Shown in pieces: positions 7,791 to 16,804 of a stretch of 55,362 nucleotides of DNA. A program made the position numbers and the translations under genes. The notes under the pieces were generated by a model, which did not search any database, was not told where the DNA came from, and saw nothing but the letters and a program-made list of their open reading frames with translations. The stretch lies in contig NZ_JOEH01000046.1 of NCBI RefSeq assembly GCF_000719095.1, forward strand, positions 1-55,362, in the 5' to 3' direction. Position 1 is the first letter of the stretch. Every line of letters begins with the position of its first letter. The stretch comes from Streptacidiphilus jeojiense (GTDB lineage: Bacteria; Actinomycetota; Actinomycetes; Streptomycetales; Streptomycetaceae).

Positions 7791-8828
7791 TCAGGGCGCG
7801 ATGATGGTGACGCCGCCCGTGCCACCCGCGCGGCCCATCGCGGCCAGAGCCGCTGGAGCGGCGTTGAGCGGGATGACGGCGGTCACCAGGAGGTCGGGGC
7901 GCAGGACACCGGAGCCGACCAGGTCCAGCATCGGGGGGTAGGCGTGAGCAGCCATGCCGTGACTGCCCAGCAGTTCGAGCTCGAGGCCGATCACCCGGCT
8001 CATCGGGACGAGCGCGTCCTGTGGCAGCAGCCCCACCTGGACGTGGCGGCCGCGGCGGCGAAGGGAGCGGACGGAGGCGGCGCAGGTAGGCGGCGATCCG
8101 AGGGCGTCGAGGGAGACATGGGCGCCGCCGCCGGTGAGCTCGCGCACGACCGCTGCCGGATCGTCGACGTCTGAGGCGGTCACCTGGACGCAGTGCGCGG
8201 CGCCGAAGCTCCGCGCCAGGTCCAGCGCCTGGGGGGAGAGGTCGAGCGCGACGACGCGGGCTCCGGAAGCTGCGGCGATCATGACGGCGGACAGCCCGAC
8301 TCCGCCGCATCCGTACACCGCGACCCATTCCCCCGCGGCCACACGGCCGTGCGCGACGACCGCCCGATAGGCTGTGGCGAACCGGCAGCCGAGCGATGCC
8401 GCGGTAGCGAAGGACAGGTCCTCGGGAAGCGCGACCAGGTTGACGTCGGCGTGGTCCAGAGCCACGTAGTCGGCGAAGGAACCCCAGTGGGTGAATCCTG
8501 GCTGGGTCTGCCGCTCGCACACCTGCTGCTGGCCTGCCGCGCAGGCCCGGCACGTTCCGCAGGCGCAGACGAAGGGAACCGTGACCCGGTCTCCCGGGCG
8601 CCACCGTTCCACCCGGCTGCCCACCGCCTCAACGACGCCGGCGAGTTCGTGGCCGGGCACATGGGGCAGGGAGATGTCGGGGTCGTGGCCCATCCAGCCG
8701 TGCCAGTCACTGCGGCACAGGCCGGTGGCCTCTACCCGGACCACCACACCGTGCGGTGCCGGACTCGGGTCCGGCACCTCCCGTACCTCGGCGAGCTCCC
8801 CATACCGCTCGAACACCGCTGCCCGCAT
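7791..8828 (-). CDS. Zinc-dependent alcohol dehydrogenase (MDR family)
   Basis: 345 residues from ATG 8828. A longer open frame upstream has no family similarity. The catalytic zinc ligands are C in [10 protein letters not shown] and the HVPGHELAG histidine and glutamate. The structural zinc cysteines are in [17 protein letters not shown]. The Rossmann motif is [15 protein letters not shown]. These features place it with zinc-type alcohol/polyol dehydrogenases using NAD(P). It is the last gene of a minus-strand set after GNAT and NSAR, 94 bp downstream of NSAR. Its substrate is unknown. The ribosome site is weak, so the exact start is less certain than the family. Confidence 0.87.
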   Translation of the reverse strand: MRAAVFERYGELAEVREVPDPSPAPHGVVVRVEATGLCRSDWHGWMGHDPDISLPHVPGHELAGVVEAVGSRVERWRPGDRVTVPFVCACGTCRACAAGQQQVCERQTQPGFTHWGSFADYVALDHADVNLVALPEDLSFATAASLGCRFATAYRAVVAHGRVAAGEWVAVYGCGGVGLSAVMIAAASGARVVALDLSPQALDLARSFGAAHCVQVTASDVDDPAAVVRELTGGGAHVSLDALGSPPTCAASVRSLRRRGRHVQVGLLPQDALVPMSRVIGLELELLGSHGMAAHAYPPMLDLVGSGVLRPDLLVTAVIPLNAAPAALAAMGRAGGTGGVTIIAP

Positions 8829-8922
8829 CCGTTCGACCCGCCACTTCTCGCTCGTTCCGGCGCTCCGGCCGGAACACTGGCTGACTGATTCCCAGAGATC
8901 GTGCCCTGGATGACACCGGACT

Positions 8923-10065
8923 TCATGTCGAGGGGACTGGAGCAGCGCGGGCCTCCGCACGCCGGACGGTTTCGCGGCGGACGGTCAGCTCGGCGAGTAC
9001 CTCGGGTATCGGGGTGACGCCGATCCCGCGACCAGCGGGGACGTCGATCCGACCGTCGACGACGGTGAAGGGATCGGTCAGGTCCTGGCGGAAGTACCGG
9101 TCGGAGCCGGCGATGTCGGACGGCAGGGTGAAGTTGGGCAGCGCGGCGAGCGCCAGGTTGGCCGCCCGGCCGATGCCGGTCTCCAGCATCCCGCCAGCCC
9201 AGACCGGCACCCCGGCCGCAGCGCAGACGTCGTGTATCCGACGCGCCTCCAGGTAGCCGCCCACCCGGCCCGGCTTGATGTTGACGATGCGGCAGGCGCC
9301 CGTCGTGATCGCCTGGTGTGCTACGGCAGCCGAGGTGATCGACTCGTCCAGACAGATCGGCGTCTGCAGGCCGGCGGCCGCCAGGTGCGCGTGGCCGGCG
9401 ATGTCCTCCTCCGGCAGTGGCTGCTCGATCAGCAGCAGGTCGAAGCGGTCGAGGACACGCAGGGTGCGCAGGTCGTTGCGGGAGTAGGCGGCGTTGGCGT
9501 CGACCTGGAGGAGGGTCTGGTCACCGAAGCGATCGCGGACGGCGGCGACCGGCTCGATGTCCCAGCCGGGCTCGATCTTGAGCTTGATCCGGGCGTATCC
9601 GGCGTCGAGGTAGCCGTCGACCGCGTCCAGCAGCTCGGGGATCGAGTCGTGGATCCCGACCGAGACGCCGGAGCTGACCGAGGGCTGGACGGCCCCCAAG
9701 TACTCGGCCAGCGGCATGCCGGCGGAACGGAGCTGGGCGTCCAGGACTGCCGTCTCCAGTGCAGCCTTGGACATCCGGTGTCCGTGCACTGCAGCCAGCG
9801 CCGGGGCGACAGAGGCTGCCGTCACGTCCGGGAGCGCGAGCAGCCGGGGCAGCAACTGGTCGACGAGCGCCCGGTGAGCGGCCTCCGTGTACTCGCTGGA
9901 GTACAGGGGGTCGGCCAGCGCCACACACTCGCCCCAGCCCTCGGCACCGTCGGCGACGACGCGGACGAGCAGCACGTCACGGCGGGTCTGGGTACCGAAG
10001 GAGGTGCGGAAGGGGGTCACCAACGGCATGTCGAGTCGCAGCAGCTCAACACAGTCGATCTTCAT
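8923..10065 (-). CDS. N-succinylamino-acid racemase / o-succinylbenzoate synthase family enzyme
   Basis: 380 residues, enolase superfamily. All catalytic residues are visible: K161-x-K163 (IKLKIE), metal ligands D189 (QVDANAAY), E214 (IEQPLPEE) and D240 (CLDESI), and the second-face lysine K264 (NIKPGRVGG). No other menaquinone gene is nearby. A GNAT gene ends 6 bp upstream on the same strand. In known systems (Geobacillus) a GNAT succinyltransferase and NSAR act together to convert D- to L-amino acids through N-succinyl intermediates. This context favours racemase over o-succinylbenzoate synthase, although the family is often bifunctional. Confidence 0.9.
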   Translation of the reverse strand: MKIDCVELLRLDMPLVTPFRTSFGTQTRRDVLLVRVVADGAEGWGECVALADPLYSSEYTEAAHRALVDQLLPRLLALPDVTAASVAPALAAVHGHRMSKAALETAVLDAQLRSAGMPLAEYLGAVQPSVSSGVSVGIHDSIPELLDAVDGYLDAGYARIKLKIEPGWDIEPVAAVRDRFGDQTLLQVDANAAYSRNDLRTLRVLDRFDLLLIEQPLPEEDIAGHAHLAAAGLQTPICLDESITSAAVAHQAITTGACRIVNIKPGRVGGYLEARRIHDVCAAAGVPVWAGGMLETGIGRAANLALAALPNFTLPSDIAGSDRYFRQDLTDPFTVVDGRIDVPAGRGIGVTPIPEVLAELTVRRETVRRAEARAAPVPST

Positions 10066-10071
10066 GCGGTT

Positions 10072-10878
10072 CTACTCTCCTGTGCTCATGAGGCTGGCTT
10101 CGGGGGTGACTGGCACGGTGGGGCCGGCTTCGAGGGTGCACGTACCGTCGCGGTCCACTGCGGTCCAGCGGTACCCCGTGTCGAGCAGCGGAGCCATACG
10201 CGCCCGGAGCGCGTGGCGCCAGGCGAGTGCATGCTGGGAGTGCACGACGGTGGGGAGTCGAAGGGTCACGGGGGCGTTCGCCGGCGGCCGCGCCGAGCCC
10301 CCGCCGTCGAGCGGTGCCCCGTCCTGGCCGGGCGCCAGCAGGGGTTCCCCGTGGGGCGCCGGGTCCGCGCGCGTGTGCCCGCTGTCGGTGAGGTCCCAGA
10401 GGACAAGCACCCGGTCGCTCGGCAGGCCGCGGTTGTGCTGGTCCGTCATCTCCCCGTAGTAGTCGGGGATGTAGGCCGTGCCGAGAGCACCCAGCCGGTT
10501 GATGTTGAAGAACGCGTTGCGGTGAACCAAGGGGTCGAAGGTCCAGGTCATGCTGGTGACGCCGCGCACCAGGCACCACTGGCGCTGGTGCTCCTTGACG
10601 GCGCGCCCGATCCCCGAGCGCTGGTGGGCCGGGTCCACGCCGACGAGGTGGGAGTGCAGGGACGGCTGGTCGGGAGCCCGGAAGCCGACCGCGCCACCCA
10701 CCAGCGCCCCCTGGCCGTCGTAGGCGCCCAGCACCATCCCGCCGCAGTGGGCCAGAGCGCGCAGCACGGAGAAGGGCACCAGTGGGGCGGGGGCGCCCCA
10801 GATGCCGTCCAGCAGGGTGCCCAGTGCCTCCAGTTCGTCCCGTCGCCGGAGGTCGGTTATCCGCAGTCCGTTGTCCAT
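10072..10878 (-). CDS. GNAT acyltransferase, probable partner of NSAR
   Basis: 268 residues from ATG 10878. The GNAT core is visible: LGAYDGQGALVGGAVGFR (beta strands), then HLVGVDPAHQRSGIGRAVK with the acyl-CoA-binding Q/RxxGxG/A loop at about residue 90, and MTWTFDPLVHRNAFFNINRLGA, a signature of the COG3375-type subgroup commonly found beside NSAR genes. The expected reaction is transfer of an acyl (for example succinyl) group from CoA to the amino group of an amino acid. Six bases separate its stop from the NSAR start, which indicates coupled translation. The C-terminal 70 residues are Pro/Ala-rich and variable. Acyl donor and acceptor are inferred from context only. Confidence 0.85.
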   Translation of the reverse strand: MDNGLRITDLRRRDELEALGTLLDGIWGAPAPLVPFSVLRALAHCGGMVLGAYDGQGALVGGAVGFRAPDQPSLHSHLVGVDPAHQRSGIGRAVKEHQRQWCLVRGVTSMTWTFDPLVHRNAFFNINRLGALGTAYIPDYYGEMTDQHNRGLPSDRVLVLWDLTDSGHTRADPAPHGEPLLAPGQDGAPLDGGGSARPPANAPVTLRLPTVVHSQHALAWRHALRARMAPLLDTGYRWTAVDRDGTCTLEAGPTVPVTPEASLMSTGE

Positions 10879-11004
10879 GGCCGCAGCGTGCCCTGTCGGC
10901 CGTCTGCGCGGCCTCGTCTTCTGCGTCAATGAGGGTGATCCCGAATTGTGCTGCGCGACAATCAAGCCTCCCGGACGTCTGGATCGAGCCCGTACCATGC
11001 CGCC
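10879..11004. promoter_or_regulatory. Divergent promoter region between GNAT and pucR-like genes
   Basis: A 126-bp gap. It contains ATTGT (10945-10949) and ACAAT (10958-10962) as an inverted repeat with an 8-bp spacer. This is a possible site for the PucR-type regulator, but it does not match the known PucR consensus. No clear -35/-10 pair stands out. Confidence 0.3.
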
Positions 11005-12651
11005 ATGCAAGCCGAACTGACCATAGGTGAACTGGTCGAGCAGTTGGGGCCGGCCGTACTGCGGCTGGCCGTGGAGCCTGGCAGCGCAGGGAGCTCGGAC
11101 CGGGTGCTCGGCGGTGTCTCCATTCACGCACCAGGTGCCGAGGAGGCCCCTGAGCCCGGCGGAGTGGTGCTCGTCGTGGGAGTGCGCGACCACGCGGAAC
11201 TGCTGGCCTTTGCCGAACGTGCGGCCGGTGCCGGAGTGCACGCGCTGGCGGTGAAGGGCCCGCTGCCCGATCCATGGGAGAGCTGCCCGCTTCCCGTCAT
11301 CGAGGTGAACTCCGGTGCGTCCTGGCTGCACGTGGCCACCACGGTGCGGGAGCTGCTGCTGGCCCGGGCCCGGGCCCGGGTGGAGCCGGACGCCGGCCCC
11401 GGTGATCTGTTCGGCCTCGCGCAGGCGATCGGAACGCTGCTCGGCGCCCCGGTGACCATCGAGGACCCGTCCTCGGCGGTGCTGGCCTGGTCATCGGGGC
11501 AGGACGACACCGATCCGAGCCGGATAGAGACAGTGCTCGGACGGGCGGTGAAGCAGAAGGAGCTTGAAGTACTGAACGCCCGCGGGGACTTCGCACGGCT
11601 GCGGGCGAGCGATGATCCGGTGTTCATCGAGCCGGTGGCGCCGGGGATGATGCCGCGGGTGGCCATCGCGGTTCGAGCCGGCTCGGAGGTGATCGGGTAC
11701 GTATGGGCTGTCACTGCTGAGCCGCTCGCCCCCGAACTGGCAGCCGGGCTGCGCGAGCTGATGCCGATGGCGGCACTGCATCTGATGGGCGCCCGGGCGG
11801 ACCGGCAACGGCAGCGTGAGCACCGCCGGGAGCTCTCCGCCGTCGTTCTCGGCGGGGGTGCGGCGGCCGTCGAGGCCGCTGCCCGGCTTCGCCTGGGGGC
11901 GGGACCGCTGTGCGTGCTGGCGGCGGCTCCTCGGCGGGACGCTGAAGTGTTCACGGAGCCGGACACCGAAACGGCGACGGCGCTCGCCAAGGCCCGACGA
12001 AAGGCCCTGGACCAGGAGCTGGACCGCTACCTGTGCGCGATGCATCCGTCCGGTGTCGCCATGGCGGGCGGCCCGACGGTATACGCGCTGCTGGCCTGGC
12101 CGCAACGGACGCCCGAGGAGGCGGTAGCCCGCTCCCGTGCGCTGGCTGCGGACTTCCTCACACGTTCCCCGGCCGGCGCTGGATTCGCCATCGCCGTCGG
12201 AGGGCCGGTAGCCGAGGTGGGCGCCGTGCCGACGGCCCGCCGGCAGGCAGACGCGGTACTGCGGGTCCTACGGGGCCGGTATGACTCGCCGCCCGGGCAG
12301 GCCGCGACGCGCCCACCGACCGTTGCCACCGTGTCGGAGACCATGCTCCCGGTGCTGCTGGACGGCCTGGCCGACCAGATGCGTGAACTCGACCTCACTG
12401 TCGGCTCCGGACCGGTGCGCCTGCTGCGCGAGCTGGATGCCCGGGAGGGGCGGCGCGGGGTCCTGGTCGAAAGCCTGGCGGCGTACTTCGCTGCTGCAGG
12501 CAGCACCGAGGTCGCGGCAGAACGGCTGCGGATCCACGTCAACACCATGCGGTACCGCCTGCGCCGGGTACGAGAAGCCAGCGGTCTGGACTTCGCCGAC
12601 GCCGACGCGATGCTGCTCGCCCAGATCGAACTCCGGCTGACGGCGTCATAG
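11005..12651 (+). CDS. PucR family transcriptional regulator
   Basis: 548 residues from ATG 11005 (MQAELTIGELV). The upstream in-frame stretch overlaps the promoter region. Domains are the N-terminal PucR domain (about 8-125, with VVLVVGVRDHAELLAFAERA and LPVIEV), a central GAF/GGDEF-like region (about 140-430), and the C-terminal PucR helix-turn-helix (about 485-545: FAAAGSTEVAAERLRIHVNT, then MRYRLRRV). Members control purine, amino-acid and amine catabolism in actinomycetes. It is divergent from the GNAT-NSAR-dehydrogenase set and probably controls it. No ligand can be read from the sequence. Confidence 0.92.
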   Translation: MQAELTIGELVEQLGPAVLRLAVEPGSAGSSDRVLGGVSIHAPGAEEAPEPGGVVLVVGVRDHAELLAFAERAAGAGVHALAVKGPLPDPWESCPLPVIEVNSGASWLHVATTVRELLLARARARVEPDAGPGDLFGLAQAIGTLLGAPVTIEDPSSAVLAWSSGQDDTDPSRIETVLGRAVKQKELEVLNARGDFARLRASDDPVFIEPVAPGMMPRVAIAVRAGSEVIGYVWAVTAEPLAPELAAGLRELMPMAALHLMGARADRQRQREHRRELSAVVLGGGAAAVEAAARLRLGAGPLCVLAAAPRRDAEVFTEPDTETATALAKARRKALDQELDRYLCAMHPSGVAMAGGPTVYALLAWPQRTPEEAVARSRALAADFLTRSPAGAGFAIAVGGPVAEVGAVPTARRQADAVLRVLRGRYDSPPGQAATRPPTVATVSETMLPVLLDGLADQMRELDLTVGSGPVRLLRELDAREGRRGVLVESLAAYFAAAGSTEVAAERLRIHVNTMRYRLRRVREASGLDFADADAMLLAQIELRLTAS

Positions 12652-13013
12652 CTGCGAGAGCCACCTCCACGGAGGCGCACCTCCGAGCCCGGCTCCAGCC
12701 GCGTGGCCCGCGGCGGGCTGGTAGCCGACGGCAGCGGCGAAGCAGACTGCGGCCGACGTGGTGGTCGACACCGGCGGCCGGATCGCTGCGTCGCCCCGCC
12801 CGGCACGGTTCCCACAGCAGACCGCTACCTCGGCCCCCGATTCGGGCAGCGACTCAGCCCGGCCGACTGACCCGTTCGACCCACCACCGGACCATCGCCG
12901 ACCTGCGTCCCTACGTACTGAATGCAGCCGAGCTCGGCATCGCCAAGCTCGGCAGCGACCGCATCAAGGGCCCGGCATGAGCAGCCGTTCCCCGCTCACG
13001 GTGGCATTCCTCC
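12652..13013. other. Convergent intergenic stretch with a possible gene-end remnant
   Basis: No intact gene is seen. A plus-strand frame ending in TGA at 12978-12980 reads TIADLRPYVLNAAELGIAK and on to ...IKGPA over its last 90 bases, with codon use typical of the genome. Further upstream the same frame degenerates into Arg/Pro/Ser-rich translation. It may be the last piece of a deleted gene, and I do not recognise the family. A short CCTCC-AC-GGAGG hairpin occurs at about 12664-12675. Confidence 0.3.
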
Positions 13014-14297
13014 TCATGTGGGTTGGGGGGTGAGGCGTTTGAGGCCTTTGTGGTCGTAGTAGCGGGTCATGGTGAAGCCGAAGGCTAGTGCGGCTGCGAA
13101 GCCTACGGCGATCATGATCCAGGCTTGGGTGAGGCCGGCGTCCCCCACCGCGTCGAAGTAGACGATGGCGCGGACGCCTTCGGCCAACTGGTGCATGGGT
13201 TCGATGTGGGAGATCCATCGGTAGAAGCCGGGTACGGCTTGGAGTGGGACGGTGGCTCCGGAGGAGGGCAGGCCCAGGACCATGAACACGAACATGGACA
13301 CGAGTTGGCCGATTCCGCCGAAGGCGGCGTTGATGGCCTGGACTCCGAGGCCGACGGTCAGGGTGGCGCAGTAGGAGAAGATCCAGAGCAGGGGTAGGTG
13401 GGAGGCGTCCATGCCCAGGATGCCGATGCAGGTGACCATCACCAGCGTGGAGGTGAGCAGGCTGATGCCGGCGGTCATGGCCATCTTCAGCAGCAGGCCC
13501 TGGGTGCGGCTGACAGGTACCGTCGGGCGGCGGTAGTGCCAGGGGCCGACCTCGATGTCGGCGTAGCCGAGGGCGCCGTCCACGCCGGTGGTGATGACGC
13601 TGCCTCCCATGAATCCGGCCAGGACCAGCAGCAGGGTGTAGTAGAACGCGGTCAGACCCAGCCCGCTGTGCTGGCCGATGGGGACCCCGACCTGCGTGGT
13701 GACCTGCACCGGGTCGGCGAGCAGGAGTTGCGTGGTTGTTCCTGTGCCCTGGGCGGAGGCCGCTGCGGTGAGCTGTTTGCCGATGTTCTGGGATGCGGTG
13801 TGGGCGGCGGTGGTGGTGATCTGGGAGGCCAGGGAGGAGCCGAGGCTGCCCAGGGCGGGGTTGGTCACCACGGTCAGGGTCGGCTTGGCGGTGGCGTGGG
13901 TGGTGGTGAGCGCGGCCACCGAGGTGGTGAAGTGGGCGGGGATGATCAGTGCGCCGTAGATTTTTGCGGTTCGTAGTTGTTGCTGGGCCTGGGCGTAGGT
14001 CAGTTGGCGCCATTGGGCTTTGCCGGAGGTGTCGGCGAGGACGGCTTGTTCGACTTGGGTGCCCAGGTTCTGTGCCTGGCCGGTCAGTGGCTTGTCGGTG
14101 TCGGAGTTGACGATGGCGATGGGCAGGTGGCGTAGGTTGCCGCTGGGGTTGACGATGCCGCCCATGTAGAGCAGCGACATGAACAGTGCGAGCAGTGCGC
14201 TCAGGACCGTGGGGGCCAGCCACAGCTGCGGGCGGCGCAGCAGTGCGGCCGCGCTCGCCTGCATGAGGGGGCGGCTGGGAGGCTGATCGGCAGACAT
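13014..14297 (-). CDS. YhgE/Pip-like (DUF3533) ABC-2-type membrane protein
   Basis: 427 residues from ATG 14297, preceded by GAAGAGGAA. One N-terminal membrane helix (about 27-50) is followed by a large extracytoplasmic domain (about 50-210) that opens with the family's LPIAIVNSDTDKP motif. Five or six membrane helices follow (YYTLLLVLAGFMGGS, MTAGISLLTSTLVMV, LLWIFSYCATLTVGLG, VSMFVFMVLGLPSSG, a last one near 395-420). The IEPMHQLAEGVRAI segment is characteristic. Family members resemble ABC-2 export permeases and phage-infection proteins. No ATPase gene is adjacent, so its transport role is unproven. Confidence 0.85.
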   Translation of the reverse strand: MSADQPPSRPLMQASAAALLRRPQLWLAPTVLSALLALFMSLLYMGGIVNPSGNLRHLPIAIVNSDTDKPLTGQAQNLGTQVEQAVLADTSGKAQWRQLTYAQAQQQLRTAKIYGALIIPAHFTTSVAALTTTHATAKPTLTVVTNPALGSLGSSLASQITTTAAHTASQNIGKQLTAAASAQGTGTTTQLLLADPVQVTTQVGVPIGQHSGLGLTAFYYTLLLVLAGFMGGSVITTGVDGALGYADIEVGPWHYRRPTVPVSRTQGLLLKMAMTAGISLLTSTLVMVTCIGILGMDASHLPLLWIFSYCATLTVGLGVQAINAAFGGIGQLVSMFVFMVLGLPSSGATVPLQAVPGFYRWISHIEPMHQLAEGVRAIVYFDAVGDAGLTQAWIMIAVGFAAALAFGFTMTRYYDHKGLKRLTPQPT

Positions 14298-14445
14298 GAA
14301 TTCCTCTTCGGGCGGTACAAGGGAGGCGAAGGGGGTGCCGAGGTGCGGACAGGCGACCGGCGTTTCCACAGTGGGTGCGCCCCTGCCGTGTTGCAGGCTG
14401 GTGGCGCTCTACGGGTGAACGGGTGAGCGGGCCAGCCGGACGTTC

Positions 14446-15252
14446 TCAGTGTTCGAACAGCAGCGCGTCCAGGCCGCGCACGAGGCCGGTGCGTTGCGTT
14501 GCCTTGACGGCAGCCAGGAGTGTTCCGTCCACGTAGGGTGTGGCGTCCGGTCCGGCGTCGTGGCGGATCGTCAGCCGTTCGCCGGGCAGGCCGAACGCCG
14601 CCTCGACACTGAGTGTGTAGCCAGGGAGCCTGATGCTGTGCACTTGGGTGGCGGCGACCGTCGCTCCCCGTGCTCCCGGGACACCTCCGGTATCAGCGAG
14701 GGCGACGTCCAGGTGCGGCCTGTGGACGCCGGCGAGGCGTTCGGCCAGTTCGCGTGCCGTTCCGCCGGGTGCGTCCGCCTTGGCGGAGTCCGCGTACTCC
14801 ACGATCTCCCAGGTCGGCAGGTGCTCGGCGGCGAGCAGCGCCGTGTACTGCAGTAGCGCTGCAGTGATCGAGAAGTTGCCCGAGGCGGCGACGCCGCGTC
14901 CTGCCGTGGTCGCCGCGGCGTCGATCTCGGCGAAGTCGTCGGCGGACAGGCCCGAGGACCCGACGACCACCGCTACGCCGTGCTGCAGCGCGGTGAGCAC
15001 GTGGTCCTTCACGCTCAGGTGCGAGGTGTAGTCGATCAGCACGTCGACCTCGCCGGCATCCAGCGCCCCTTGCACGGTCGGGTACAGGGGCACATCCATC
15101 GGGCCGCGCCCCAGGGCGGTTCCCAGGTCCGTCCCGGCGTGCGTACGTGCAACACCGGAGATCAGCGTGAACTCCTCACGCTCTGCAGCGGCCCGCGCCA
15201 CCGCGGACCCCGTCCAGCCCGTCGCACCGGCAATGCACAGACGTACTGCCAC
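14446..15252 (-). CDS. DapB-like dihydrodipicolinate-reductase homologue with altered active site
   Basis: 268 residues from GTG 15252, which has a strong GGAGGA 4 bp upstream. The nucleotide-binding GATGWTG loop is at 9-15. The substrate segment reads EYADSAKADAPGGTA, with K158 and the DAPxGTA loop kept. Canonical DapB has EAHHxxKxDAPSGTA, so both histidines, including the proposed general acid, are replaced (A154, D155). A role in lysine biosynthesis is therefore doubtful. An imine or enamine reductase acting on a related cyclic substrate is a reasonable guess in this neighbourhood. It lies 117 bp downstream of the first dipeptidase-like gene on the same strand. Confidence 0.82.
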   Translation of the reverse strand: MAVRLCIAGATGWTGSAVARAAAEREEFTLISGVARTHAGTDLGTALGRGPMDVPLYPTVQGALDAGEVDVLIDYTSHLSVKDHVLTALQHGVAVVVGSSGLSADDFAEIDAAATTAGRGVAASGNFSITAALLQYTALLAAEHLPTWEIVEYADSAKADAPGGTARELAERLAGVHRPHLDVALADTGGVPGARGATVAATQVHSIRLPGYTLSVEAAFGLPGERLTIRHDAGPDATPYVDGTLLAAVKATQRTGLVRGLDALLFEH

Positions 15253-15369
15253 AGCTCCTCCAAGGCGCGGCTCATCGCCGTCGCTCGACTGGTGTTGCGG
15301 CCGTTCGGGGCCGCGGTTGGTCCTCAATGGTTCGTGGTGTGGAACGAGGCGTGGGCCGGAAGTACGTTC

Positions 15370-16380
15370 CTACTCTCCCCAGACCTCTCGGAAGACGCGC
15401 ATCCAGTTGCCGCCGATGATCTTCTGCACCTCTTCGGTGCTGAAGCCTGCGTTCAGCAGGCCCTCGGTGAGGTTGACGGCGCTGGCGGGCGTCTCGATGC
15501 CCTTGGGGTAGTGGTAGGGCGGGGGCGGGTAGGTGCCGGGCAGCCACTCACCGGTCTCGACGAACTTGTCGTAGATCGCCCGGGCCTGTTCCAGGTTGGA
15601 ATAGGGGTGCTGGCCTTCGGAGTAGTCGAGCCCGAGGGCGATGTGGTCCACCCCCACCAGGTCGGCGACGTACTTGATGTGGCCGATGAGCTGTTCCAGG
15701 CTGGGCTCGGCGTCACCGGAGACGAAGGCGGGGAAGGCGTTGGCTCCGACCAGTCCGCCGGACTGGGCGACTGCCTTGATCTGGTCGTCGAGGATGTTGC
15801 GCGGGGAGCCGTGCACGGCCTTGCAGCCGGCATGGGAGAACACCGTGGGCCGTTCAGAGGCCTCGATGATGTCCATGGTGGTCCGGTGCCCGGTGTGGGA
15901 GCAGTCGACGACGATGCGCGCCTCGTTGAGGCGCTTGACGACGTCGAGGCCGAAGCGGCTCAGGCCGGCGTCGGTGCGCTCGTCGCAGCCGTCGCCGATG
16001 CGGTTCTTGACGTTGTAGGTCAGCTGGATCATGCCGACGCCCATTGACTTGTAGGCGTCGATGTAGTCCAGGCGGTTCTCGATCGGGTCCCCGCCCTGGA
16101 AGTGCAGGATTATGCCCATCTTCCCGGCGGCCTTCGCAGCCTCGATGTCAGCGGCGGTGCGAATGACGGTGATCATTTCACTGGCGGCACGGATGATCTT
16201 GTGGGCGAGGCCGATGTTGCGCAGCGTTCCCAGTGCGCCGTCGAGGTTGTCGCTGACGGTCGCGGAGATGGCGGTGAATCCGCCGGCCATGTAGTCGAGC
16301 ACGCCCTGGGCGTTGGCGGCGAGCGGGGCGGCGCCGTCGATCACGATCGACTGCCGGTGGAGTTCAGCTGCGGAGGTCAT
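15370..16380 (-). CDS. M19 (renal dipeptidase) family protein, copy A
   Basis: 336 residues. The M19 barrel is recognisable: the YNVKNRIGDGCDE loop, DCSH with H162, SHA with H183, GSPRNILDDQ and LGLD with D252. The first metal site is missing. The canonical DGHxD is DGAAPL at 15-20, and the bridging glutamate of the IEG strand is Q95 (HFQGG). At most one zinc could bind through H162/H183. Canonical members cleave dipeptides, including those with a C-terminal D-residue. This subgroup may do something else. It has a near-identical paralogue of the same length at 19341-20351. The ribosome site AAGGAAG is shared by both copies. The leader is about 300 nt. Confidence 0.88.
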   Translation of the reverse strand: MTSAAELHRQSIVIDGAAPLAANAQGVLDYMAGGFTAISATVSDNLDGALGTLRNIGLAHKIIRAASEMITVIRTAADIEAAKAAGKMGIILHFQGGDPIENRLDYIDAYKSMGVGMIQLTYNVKNRIGDGCDERTDAGLSRFGLDVVKRLNEARIVVDCSHTGHRTTMDIIEASERPTVFSHAGCKAVHGSPRNILDDQIKAVAQSGGLVGANAFPAFVSGDAEPSLEQLIGHIKYVADLVGVDHIALGLDYSEGQHPYSNLEQARAIYDKFVETGEWLPGTYPPPPYHYPKGIETPASAVNLTEGLLNAGFSTEEVQKIIGGNWMRVFREVWGE

Positions 16381-16424
16381 CTGGCTTCCTTTAATCGCTG
16401 TGATGAGTGAGCCGGGGTGCCGCC

Positions 16425-16454
16425 CGGGCCCGGGGCCCTGCGGCCCCGGGCCCG
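16425..16454 (-). repeat. 13-bp GC-only hairpin in the leader of copy A
   Basis: CGGGCCCGGGGCC at 16425-16437 is the exact reverse complement of 16442-16454, with a 4-base loop (CTGC). It lies about 45 bp upstream of the start codon, inside the presumed transcript. Copy B has no equivalent. It could attenuate or slow expression of copy A. Confidence 0.45.
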
Positions 16455-16682
16455 CTGCCCGCGCCGGTAGCCGGGCCGCCTGCCGGGCCGTCAGCACTGG
16501 TGGGGCTGGCGGAGATGGAAGGTTCACGTCCGAGTCGCGGACGGCAGCCGCGCCGGCGGGCGCGCAGAGCTCGTCGGCCTCATCCCGGCCTGGATTCGGC
16601 TCCGCGCCCCCTGCCCTGCGGGGTGCGGAGCCGGTTCCTGGAGCGGGCACGGGCCGACAGTGGGTCTTGACTGCGGTGTGAT

Positions 16683-16696
16683 GCTTAATACCTTAC
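16683..16696 (-). promoter_or_regulatory. Shared GntR-type operator, site B
   Basis: GCTTAATACCTTAC, 10 of 14 bases identical to site C and 12 of 14 to site D. It lies directly downstream of the AATGCT -10 hexamer. The TTGACA/-10 region around it is alike in sites A, B and C. Confidence 0.5.
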
Positions 16697-16762
16697 ATAG
16701 AGCATTGGCTGATTTCCGTCCACTGTCAAGAGGGCACGCGTTCATACGCCGTTGCCTGTAAC

Positions 16763-16798
16763 CCGGGAGGGCTCCCTGAGAAACGGAAGCCCTCCCGG
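16763..16798 (-). terminator. Terminator hairpin after the MFS gene
   Basis: CCGGGAGGGCT (16763-16773) and AGCCCTCCCGG (16788-16798) form an 11-bp perfect stem with a 14-base loop. It begins 6 bases beyond the stop of the MFS gene on the minus strand. Confidence 0.75.
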
Positions 16799-16804
16799 CG
16801 GGGT

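Larger units (their letters stand above)
16381..16804 (-). promoter_or_regulatory. Leader and promoter of dipeptidase-like copy A, plus terminator of the MFS gene
   Basis: On the minus strand TTGACA (16724-16729) and AATGCT (16701-16706) are 17 bp apart, and the shared operator-like element follows at 16683-16696. The long leader contains a very stable GC hairpin at 16425-16454. At 16763-16798 lies the terminator of the upstream transporter gene. No coding sequence is supported. Confidence 0.6.

Noticed and set aside
9232..10932. Long plus-strand open frame across NSAR and GNAT genes
   Set aside because: It is antisense to two well-supported genes and its translation has no recognisable family.
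12758..13033. Plus-strand 91-codon frame after the PucR gene
   Set aside because: The composition is Arg/Pro/Ser noise and it runs into the end of the DUF3533 gene; a different frame over its last third looks more protein-like.
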